Positions 51,460-58,682 of a DNA stretch of 61,126 bases are shown piece after piece. This stretch comes from CAIOHW01 sp964432565. GTDB lineage: Bacteria; Bdellovibrionota; UBA1018. The position numbers and the translations under genes are program-made. The stretch spans positions 1 through 61,126 of the forward strand of contig CAYSOA010000012.1 in assembly GCA_964432565.1 (NCBI GenBank), written 5' to 3'. Below the pieces are notes generated by a model. That model worked only from the letters and a program-made list of their open reading frames with translations. It had not been told where the DNA came from and did not search any database. Positions within the stretch are counted from its first letter, which is position 1. Each line of letters opens with the position of its first letter.

Positions 51460-52731
51460 ATGCCCCAATCGAAACGCCATTCGCATGTCGTTCTGACATC
51501 GCATCCGGGACAGATCCGAAAGCAGACCACCCCGCTGCAGTGGGGGGCGCAAGACCCCCTGAAGCGCGGACCAGTCGTCGCTTCCATGACGAACATGGAC
51601 CACCGCAATGCCATCGGCAGCCACAGTGGCAGTTACACCGTCTACCGCGCGCTCGCGAGCGCCGCAGGAGCCCTGAATACCGACCATCGACCCGACCTGA
51701 CCAACACGTCGCCGGTCGAGAAGATCGGTCCACATCCGTCATGGTTCGGTAACCCGACTGAAGCGGGATTCAAGATCGTCTCGATCGACCCGTTCGGCGC
51801 CGATGTCGCCGATGTTTTCAAGCCCTGGTTTGACCAGGGGTACGACATTCGCCCGACGATTGCCGTGACCAAGGCCCACATCAACATGCCCGAAATTTCA
51901 GACGCCATCCGCAAGGGGCGCCTCGAGGTGGATGGATCCATCATCAAGCAAAATCACGATGTGGTCGTGACCAAGGCGGCCATCGAGCCGGTCTGGTACC
52001 TGCCTGGCGTCGCCGCCCGGTTCAAGGTTTCGGAGGGAGACCTTCGAAAGGCGCTCTTTCAGCACACCGGCGGAATGTTCCCCGAACTCGTCACCCGTCC
52101 CGACCTCAAGGTGTTCCTGCCTCCGATTGGCAGCACGACCGTCTACTTCTTTGGCGATCCGCAGGGGTTGAGCAACCCGGATAAGGAAGTCACCATTCGC
52201 GTCCACGACGAATGCAACGGTTCTGACGTGTTCGGCTCGGATATCTGCACCTGCCGCCCCTACCTCGTGCACGGCATCGAAGAAGCGATCAAGACGGCCC
52301 AGCGCGGTGGCTCGGGTGCGATCGTCTACTACCGAAAGGAAGGCCGCGCCCTCGGTGAGGTCACGAAGTTTCTCGTCTACAACGCCCGCAAGCGACAGGA
52401 AGGCGGCGACTCTGCCGCCACCTACTTCCTGCGCACCGAGTGCGTTGCGGGAGTGCAGGACATGCGCTTTCAGCAGCTCATGCCGGACGTCCTGCACTGG
52501 CTCGGCGTGAAGAAAATCGACCACTTCATTTCGATGTCCGACATGAAGCACGACGCCATCGTCGAAAGCGGCATCAAGATCGTCAATCGAGTCGAAATTC
52601 CGGCCGACCTGATTCCGCAGGACGCCCAGGTCGAAATGGAAGCCAAGAAGGCTGCTGGTTATTTTACGCCAGGCAAGGTTCTGGACAAGAACACCCTGAC
52701 CCAGGTCAAGGGACGAGGACTCGACGAGTGA
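51460..52731 (+). CDS. URC1, GTP-cyclohydrolase-II-like uracil catabolism protein
   Basis: 423 residues from ATG 51460 (AAGGAG about eight bases upstream). The C-terminal half is a RibA homologue: IRVHDECNGSDVFGSDICTC has the zinc cysteines 252, 263 and 265, and RKEGRALGE (292-300) replaces the RibA QEGRGIG-type motif. A long N-terminal domain of about 200 residues absent from RibA (NMDHRNAIGSHSGSYTVYRAL) is characteristic of URC1. Together with URC4 and UPRT next door this defines the URC pathway of uracil degradation first described in Lachancea kluyveri. Its exact chemistry is not fully resolved in the literature I know. Confidence 0.88.
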   Translation: MPQSKRHSHVVLTSHPGQIRKQTTPLQWGAQDPLKRGPVVASMTNMDHRNAIGSHSGSYTVYRALASAAGALNTDHRPDLTNTSPVEKIGPHPSWFGNPTEAGFKIVSIDPFGADVADVFKPWFDQGYDIRPTIAVTKAHINMPEISDAIRKGRLEVDGSIIKQNHDVVVTKAAIEPVWYLPGVAARFKVSEGDLRKALFQHTGGMFPELVTRPDLKVFLPPIGSTTVYFFGDPQGLSNPDKEVTIRVHDECNGSDVFGSDICTCRPYLVHGIEEAIKTAQRGGSGAIVYYRKEGRALGEVTKFLVYNARKRQEGGDSAATYFLRTECVAGVQDMRFQQLMPDVLHWLGVKKIDHFISMSDMKHDAIVESGIKIVNRVEIPADLIPQDAQVEMEAKKAAGYFTPGKVLDKNTLTQVKGRGLDE

Positions 52732-53954
52732 GCCGGCGCGACTACATCCTGTCCCCGCAGGCCATCCGTGAGCGCACGAGTGCGATTTTCGCATTGGCTG
52801 AAGGTGGCGGCACCCATTTCGAGCTGCATCCCGAACGGCTCGCCGAAGTGGCAAAGCTCGTGATCGACGTCACGAAGTCCAACTATCCGACATTGAACGT
52901 GCCCTTTCATTCGCGCTGGGGACACTTTCGTGCCGGAGGGCGGGACCGCCTCGCATCGCTTCGAGCACAGCTCGAGGGCTGCGAGCCGATCGAGCGGGTG
53001 CGTGCACTCTGGGATCTCGTGATCCCGTCAGTGCTGCTCGATGCGGGAGCGGGCGATCGGTGGAAGTTCACGGAAGCGGACGGGTCGACTGTGGCCCGTT
53101 CGGAAGGCCTCGGCGTTGCGAGCCTGGCCCTCTTTCAAACGGGAGCGCTCTCCAGCGACCCGGCGCATCCGCTTCGCGCAGATGCCGATGGTCTTCGGGG
53201 CTTCACGGCGCGAACGCTTGAGCAGGCTTTTCAGGTCGGCGAAGGCAATCCTCTCGTCGGCTGCGAGGGACGCGCGGGACTTTTGAAAACGCTTGGAGAG
53301 ACCGTCGCCGCAGACCCCACGCACTTCCCCTCCCAGGGCAATCGTGGACAAGCCCGTGTCGGTGCACTCGTGGATCATCTGGTTGCGAGGCACGGCAAGA
53401 CGATTCCCGCTACCGAATTGCTCAAATCCGTACTCGAGGCCCTGAGTCCCATCTGGCCGGGACGCCTCACGCTCGACGATGGGCCGCTCGGTGATGTGTG
53501 GTCGCACTCGGCTCTGGGTCCGAAGGGCAGCTTCGAAAGCCTCGTTCCCTTCCACAAGCTGTCTCAATGGCTGACCTACTCCCTCATCGAGCCCCTCCTG
53601 GATGCCGGCTTCAGGGTACCGGGAGTCGAAGGTCTCACCGGACTTGCCGAATATCGAAATGGCGGGCTGGTTCTGGACGGCGGACTAATTTCGCTTCGTG
53701 ATCCGTCCCTTGCCGATCAGGCCCACCGACCGGACTCGGAGCTCGTTATCGAATGGCGCGCTCTGACGCTGGTCTGGCTCGACAAGATTGCCGACGAAGT
53801 GCGTCGGCAGCTGAAGATGACCCCGGCCGAACTGCCACTCGCCAAGGTGCTCGAAGGGGGGACCTGGTGGGCCGGCCGCCGGCTCGCTCGCGAGAAAAGA
53901 CCGCAGACATCCAATCCGCCGCTCGAACTTCTCAGCGACGGCACCGTTTTTTAG
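52728..53954 (+). CDS. URC4/DUF1688 uracil catabolism protein
   Basis: 408 residues from GTG 52728, overlapping the URC1 stop. SPQAIRERTSAIFALAEGGGTHFELHPERL, VPFHSRWGHFRAGG and PFHKLSQWLTYSLIEPL match DUF1688, the URC4 family, whose members are found next to URC1. The biochemical role is unknown; it is required with URC1 for growth on uracil in yeast. Co-translation here supports a joint step. Confidence 0.88.
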   Translation: MSRRDYILSPQAIRERTSAIFALAEGGGTHFELHPERLAEVAKLVIDVTKSNYPTLNVPFHSRWGHFRAGGRDRLASLRAQLEGCEPIERVRALWDLVIPSVLLDAGAGDRWKFTEADGSTVARSEGLGVASLALFQTGALSSDPAHPLRADADGLRGFTARTLEQAFQVGEGNPLVGCEGRAGLLKTLGETVAADPTHFPSQGNRGQARVGALVDHLVARHGKTIPATELLKSVLEALSPIWPGRLTLDDGPLGDVWSHSALGPKGSFESLVPFHKLSQWLTYSLIEPLLDAGFRVPGVEGLTGLAEYRNGGLVLDGGLISLRDPSLADQAHRPDSELVIEWRALTLVWLDKIADEVRRQLKMTPAELPLAKVLEGGTWWAGRRLAREKRPQTSNPPLELLSDGTVF

Positions 53955-53971
53955 TCACTCAAGGAGACCGT

Positions 53972-54622
53972 ATGAGCGCCCAGAAAGCCCCGGAACCGAT
54001 TCATCTCGTCACCCACCCGGTCGTGAAGCACAAGATTTCGATGCTTCGCGACCAGGCGACCACGCCCCACAGTTTTCGCCTCATCACCGAAGAGATTTCA
54101 CAATTTCTCGCTTATGAGGCCACCCGCGATTTGAGCCTGACCGAGCAGGAGGTGACCACTCCCCTCGAAAAGACCTCCTGCGAGGTCGTGGGCGAAGAGC
54201 TCGTGCTGATCTCGGTCATGAGGGCGGGCCTGGGAATGCTGAGCGGGATGCTGAGAATTCTTCCCTTTGCGACGGTCGGGCACCTCGGAATCTATCGAGA
54301 CAAATTCATCCACGCGACCGTCGAATACTACCTGCGACTGCCCAAGAACGTGAAGGGCAAGAAGGTATTGCTGCTCGACCCCCTGCTCGCCACCGGAGAT
54401 ACGGCCTGTGCCGCCATCAACCGTCTGAAGGAGTACGAAGTCGGCAAGATTCGTTTCGTCTGTATTCTCTCTTCAAAAGAAGGAATCGCCAGAATTCGCG
54501 AGGAGCATCCGGACGTCGAGATCATCACCTGCAGTGTGGAGCGCGCACTGAACGACAAGGGTTACCTCCTTCCCGGACTGGGGGATGCAGGAGACCGACT
54601 TTATGATACGGTGGAGGCCTAA
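53972..54622 (+). CDS. upp: Uracil phosphoribosyltransferase
   Basis: 216 residues from ATG 53972 with AAGGAG upstream. HPVVKHKISMLRD at the N-terminus, VMRAGLGML, PRPP loop LLDPLLATGDTA and the uracil site GYLLPGLGDAGDRLY are diagnostic. It converts uracil plus PRPP to UMP. In the URC pathway UMP-level activation precedes ring opening, so this gene (URC6 equivalent) may feed degradation as well as salvage. Confidence 0.95.
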   Translation: MSAQKAPEPIHLVTHPVVKHKISMLRDQATTPHSFRLITEEISQFLAYEATRDLSLTEQEVTTPLEKTSCEVVGEELVLISVMRAGLGMLSGMLRILPFATVGHLGIYRDKFIHATVEYYLRLPKNVKGKKVLLLDPLLATGDTACAAINRLKEYEVGKIRFVCILSSKEGIARIREEHPDVEIITCSVERALNDKGYLLPGLGDAGDRLYDTVEA

Positions 54623-54643
54623 CTTCACTCAAAGGACCTCCTC

Positions 54644-55285
54644 GTGGCGACTTGGAACGGCAAGATCATCGGAATTTCGGGCGGAAGCGGCTCGGGAAAA
54701 ACCACCTTCGCTCGAGGACTGAAGCAGGTGTTCGAGGCGCTACCCGGAAGAGCCCAACAGGTCGCCATCCTGGCACAGGACTCGTACTACATCGACCAGA
54801 GCCACATCTTTCGGGGCGACGGCGAAAACGTGAACTTCGACCATCCCGACTCGCTCGACTTTCCGCTCCTCGCGAACCACGTCCAGGAGCTTCGAAAGGG
54901 GCGGGGCATTGAAGTGCCCATCTACGATTTTCCGACCCACAAGCGAAAATCCGAACGCACGCCCTTTGCTCCACATCCGCTCATCATCGTCGATGGCACG
55001 CTGATCCTGTCGCAGCCCCCGATTCGCGAACTGCTCGACTGGAGCATCTTCATCGAAACATCCGAGAGCATCCGCTACGATCGTCGGTTCAAGCGAGATC
55101 TGGTCGAGCGGGGGCGCCAGCCCGAGGGCATTCGCAAGCAGTTCGAGCGGCAGGTCAAGCCGATGCACGACCTTTTCGTTGAGCCCTCAAAGGTCCACGC
55201 CGGCGAGATCCTTTCTGGTGAATCGGCGTTCGAATCGCATCTGGCCCGCTGGGCAGAAAAAATTTCAGGCGAGCTTGCATGCTGA
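54644..55285 (+). CDS. udk: Uridine kinase
   Basis: 213 residues from GTG 54644 with AAAGGA upstream. P-loop ISGGSGSGKTTF at about 7-18, FDHPDSLDFPLL, YDFPTHKR and the lid-like YDRRFKRDLVERGR are typical of uridine/cytidine kinases. Together with Upp and the phosphorylase it lets the cell reach UMP from uridine by either route. The stop overlaps the next gene by seven bases. Confidence 0.93.
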   Translation: MATWNGKIIGISGGSGSGKTTFARGLKQVFEALPGRAQQVAILAQDSYYIDQSHIFRGDGENVNFDHPDSLDFPLLANHVQELRKGRGIEVPIYDFPTHKRKSERTPFAPHPLIIVDGTLILSQPPIRELLDWSIFIETSESIRYDRRFKRDLVERGRQPEGIRKQFERQVKPMHDLFVEPSKVHAGEILSGESAFESHLARWAEKISGELAC

Positions 55286-57165
55286 AAGGGTCCGGCCAGG
55301 TCACGATTTTTGACGGGGCCGTCGGAACCGAGCTCTACGAGCGCGGCTTCTACATCAACCGTCCCTTCGAAGAGCTGAACGTCAGCGCTCCTGCTGACGT
55401 ACTGGCGGTGCACCAGTCTTATGTCGAGGCTGGAGCCGACCTCCTGACCACCAACACCTTTTCGATCACCCGACCGCAGCTCAAGAAGTTTGATATCGAA
55501 AGTCAGCAGCAAAAGCTGCTTCAGGCCGCGCTGAAACTGGCCAACGAAGCGCGCGCAGGTCACGACAATCTTCAGGTCGGGCTCTCACTCGGGCCTCTGG
55601 GCGTTCTGGTCGAACCGCTGGGTTCTTTCGGCCTCGACGAGGCACGCGACGAATTTGCCACAGTTGCCCGGCTGGCGATGAATGCTGCGAATTCAGGCCT
55701 GGCGTTCGACGCCTATCTCCTCGAAACGTTCTCGAACGTCGACGAGCTGCTGGCCGCCATTGACGGCATTCGATCGATCGACACCGAGCGGCCCCTCCTC
55801 GCTTCGCTTTCGGTGCATGCCAACGACGGCTCGCTACTCGAGGTGTTTGCCCGCCGCGTGGGTTCGCGCCCCGACGTCCAGGCACTAGGACTCAACTGCT
55901 GCGATGGCCCGAGCGACCTCTTTTCTTCACTGAAAAAGCTTCTACCTCTCGTGCAGAAGCCGATTGTCGTTCGTCCCAACGCCGGCGTTCCTCGCCAGGT
56001 GAATGGCCGCTACTTTTACATGACCAGTCCTGACTACCTCGCGAAATATGCCAAGCGCTTCGCCGAGACGGGGGCCTCGGGCGTGGGCGGCTGCTGCGGA
56101 ACGGGCCCCGATCACATTCGCGCGATTCGAAGCGCCGTTCGCATGGTCAACGCCCGAGCTGAAGGAAACGAACGGGCCGCCCAACTGCTTCCCGCCGCCA
56201 CCCACGAAGTCGTTGCGGTGGAGCGCCCGAGCCTCGAAGGGCGAAGCGCGCACTCCTCGATCGCTTCAAAACTTGCGGCGGGAGAGAAGATTCTCTCGAT
56301 CGAGGTGCTCTCGCCGAAGGGCACACGCATCGACGGATTTCTGGAGGGAGTCGAACGGATTGCCGAGGCCGGCATCGAATTCGTCAATATTCCGGATGGC
56401 GCCCGGGCCAGCACCCGCGTCAGTTCCCTGCACCTTTCGGCCGTGGTGCAGTCTCGTCTGGCAGGAAGAGTCACGGCCATTCCCCATTTTACGACGCGCG
56501 ATCGAAACCTGATCGCGCTTCAGGCCGACCTGCTGGGCGCGTCTGTTTCGGGAATCCACCAGGTGCTTCTGGTGACGGGCGACCCCCCGAAACTCGGAAA
56601 CAACCGTGATGCCACCGGCGTCTATGACATTGATGCCATCGGCCTGACGTATCTTGCCGACTGCCTCAACCGTGGCGTCACTCCGTCGGGTGACACCCTG
56701 GGAAGTGCGACCCACTTTGCCATCGGCGTTGCCGCCAACCCGACCGCGATCAATCCCCAGCTCGAGCTTCAGCGCTGGCGCTACAAAGTCGACTCGGGTG
56801 CCGACTACGCCATCACCCAGCCTGTCTTTGACCCCGACGCCTACCTGCGATGGAGAGAAAAACTGGGCGACGCCGATCGCCCCCACATCGTGGGAATTTG
56901 GCCGCTCGTCAGCCTGCGAAACGCCGAGTTCATGGCAAACGAAGTACCGGGCGTTCATGTACCGACCTGGGCGCTGGCCGAGATGGAAAAGGCGGGCGAT
57001 GACAAGCTCGAGGCGGCAAAACGGGGCGTAGCGATCGCTCGTCGGGTGATCGAGTCACTCGAACGCCACTGCGAGGGCTTCTGTGTCAGTGCCCCGCTGG
57101 GACGAATCGAAGTCGCCCTCGAGGTGGCTGACAGGACTGCCAGACCGGCCGCGGAGAGCCCGTGA
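55279..57165 (+). CDS. Bifunctional homocysteine S-methyltransferase / methylenetetrahydrofolate reductase
   Basis: 628 residues. Residues 1-290 are a homocysteine methyltransferase barrel (FDGAVGTELYERG; zinc cysteines in GLNCCDGP and GGCCGTGPDH). Residues about 330-625 are an MTHFR barrel (EVLSPKG, FVNIPDGARASTRVSS, HQVLLVTGDPPK, DYAITQPVFDPD). The arrangement is that of Bacillus YitJ-type proteins. It produces methyl-THF and may pass methyl groups to homocysteine. It overlaps the following gene by four bases. Confidence 0.93.
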   Translation: MLKGSGQVTIFDGAVGTELYERGFYINRPFEELNVSAPADVLAVHQSYVEAGADLLTTNTFSITRPQLKKFDIESQQQKLLQAALKLANEARAGHDNLQVGLSLGPLGVLVEPLGSFGLDEARDEFATVARLAMNAANSGLAFDAYLLETFSNVDELLAAIDGIRSIDTERPLLASLSVHANDGSLLEVFARRVGSRPDVQALGLNCCDGPSDLFSSLKKLLPLVQKPIVVRPNAGVPRQVNGRYFYMTSPDYLAKYAKRFAETGASGVGGCCGTGPDHIRAIRSAVRMVNARAEGNERAAQLLPAATHEVVAVERPSLEGRSAHSSIASKLAAGEKILSIEVLSPKGTRIDGFLEGVERIAEAGIEFVNIPDGARASTRVSSLHLSAVVQSRLAGRVTAIPHFTTRDRNLIALQADLLGASVSGIHQVLLVTGDPPKLGNNRDATGVYDIDAIGLTYLADCLNRGVTPSGDTLGSATHFAIGVAANPTAINPQLELQRWRYKVDSGADYAITQPVFDPDAYLRWREKLGDADRPHIVGIWPLVSLRNAEFMANEVPGVHVPTWALAEMEKAGDDKLEAAKRGVAIARRVIESLERHCEGFCVSAPLGRIEVALEVADRTARPAAESP

Positions 57166-58673
57166 AGATCCGGGTCGACTGCCGCGGCGAAAGTGTCGAC
57201 ATTCAGGCGCCTCCTGGTGCGCGACTGCTCGAGTACCTGCAGCAGGCATCGGTTCCGGTGAATGCGGCCTGCGGCGGAAAGGGAACGTGCCACAAGTGTC
57301 GCGTGAAAGTGCAGTCCGGCTTTCTGGGAATCACAGCCTCCGACCGTCGCGCTTTTCGTGAAAACGAACTCTCGCAGGGCTGGCGCCTTTCCTGCCAGGC
57401 CCTGCCCCGAACCAACCTCGAGCTTCTTCTTCCCAATGCCGAGAGCCTGCGCTCGAAGCCGCGCCTCATCCGAGATGAGTCCGCACTCGCCACTCTGTCG
57501 GCAACGGCCGAACTGGTCCTGGCCTGCGACCTGGGCTCCACGGGAGTCGTCGTCAGCCTGGCTGAAAAAGGCTCCCGGAATTCGTTGATCGAGGCCCACC
57601 TGCTCAACAAGCAGGTTCCCTTCGGGTCCGACGTCATGACCCGCCTGCACTCGGCCCAGAAACTGGGGCTCGACCCTCTGAAAAAAGCGGTCGACCAGAC
57701 CATCGAGTCCTGCCTCGCGGCGCTCGAGGAGTCCGACGCGCAACTCTTCGCGCGAACGTCCGGACAGCCGATCTATTGTGCCGGAAACTCCGCCATGACG
57801 AGCCTGCTGCACCGCTGGAGCATCGAGTCGCTTGCCGTCTCACCCTTCCAACCCGAAAAACGCGAGGTCTTTCGCTCGCGCCTTCCCGGAGGAAGAGAGA
57901 TCGAGACCCTTCCCCTGCTTGCCGGCTTCGTCGGCGGTGACACCGTGGCGGGAATCCTCGCCATCGAAGCCCGCGGCGCGAAGGTGCCCTGGATGCTGAT
58001 CGACATCGGCACGAACACCGAAATCGTCATTCGAAACGAAAAAGGGGACTACTGGCTGTCGAGCGCGCCTGCGGGACCTGCCTTTGAAGGAGGCAATATC
58101 CACCACGGCATGCGTGCCGAGACCGGGGCCATCGCCAGGGCCCGCTGGCTTGACGGGACCTGGCAGCTCGAGACCATCGGTCGCGATCTTCCTCGCGGTA
58201 TCTGCGGATCGGGGCTGATGGATCTTCTGGCCGAGGCCGTCGAACACCAGCTGATTCATGCCGACGGCTTTGTTCCTGACGGAAAACTTTCAGTCACCGA
58301 AACCGTGCTGCTGCTGGCCGACGATGTGCGAGAGTTCCAACTCGCCAAGGCCGCCACTCGCACCGCAGCAGAGCTCCTCATCGAACGCGCCGGCGAGCGT
58401 CCCGAAACCCTCTTTCTGGCGGGTACTTTCGCACAACACCTCGATCTGGGCTCCGTTCACCGGATCGGACTGCTCCCCTCCGATACCCCCTGTCAGGCCA
58501 TCGGCAATGCATCGCTCGAAGGCACCCTGATCTGGGCATCCATGAGCCCCCAGGCGAGGCAGCAATTCGTCGATCGACTCGAGTTCGGTCGGCGACCGGT
58601 CGAGCTGGCCCTGCAGGACGACTTTCAGGAGCGCTTCGTCGCCCAACTGGATTTTCCGCCTCCCAGGGGCTAA
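57162..58673 (+). CDS. RACo-like corrinoid-activating ferredoxin/ASKHA ATPase (DUF4445)
   Basis: 503 residues from GTG 57162. An N-terminal [2Fe-2S] ferredoxin domain has Cys37, Cys43, Cys46 and Cys78 (CGGKGTCHKC). The C-terminal part is an ASKHA ATPase-like domain: LACDLGSTGVVVSL, GFVGGDTVAGILA, LIDIGTNTEIVI and GICGSGLMDLLAEAV. Such proteins reduce inactive cob(II)alamin proteins back to cob(I)alamin using ATP. Sitting between MTHFR and metH, it most likely reactivates this methionine synthase. Confidence 0.92.
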   Translation: MKIRVDCRGESVDIQAPPGARLLEYLQQASVPVNAACGGKGTCHKCRVKVQSGFLGITASDRRAFRENELSQGWRLSCQALPRTNLELLLPNAESLRSKPRLIRDESALATLSATAELVLACDLGSTGVVVSLAEKGSRNSLIEAHLLNKQVPFGSDVMTRLHSAQKLGLDPLKKAVDQTIESCLAALEESDAQLFARTSGQPIYCAGNSAMTSLLHRWSIESLAVSPFQPEKREVFRSRLPGGREIETLPLLAGFVGGDTVAGILAIEARGAKVPWMLIDIGTNTEIVIRNEKGDYWLSSAPAGPAFEGGNIHHGMRAETGAIARARWLDGTWQLETIGRDLPRGICGSGLMDLLAEAVEHQLIHADGFVPDGKLSVTETVLLLADDVREFQLAKAATRTAAELLIERAGERPETLFLAGTFAQHLDLGSVHRIGLLPSDTPCQAIGNASLEGTLIWASMSPQARQQFVDRLEFGRRPVELALQDDFQERFVAQLDFPPPRG

Positions 58674-58682
58674 ACCCAAAGA

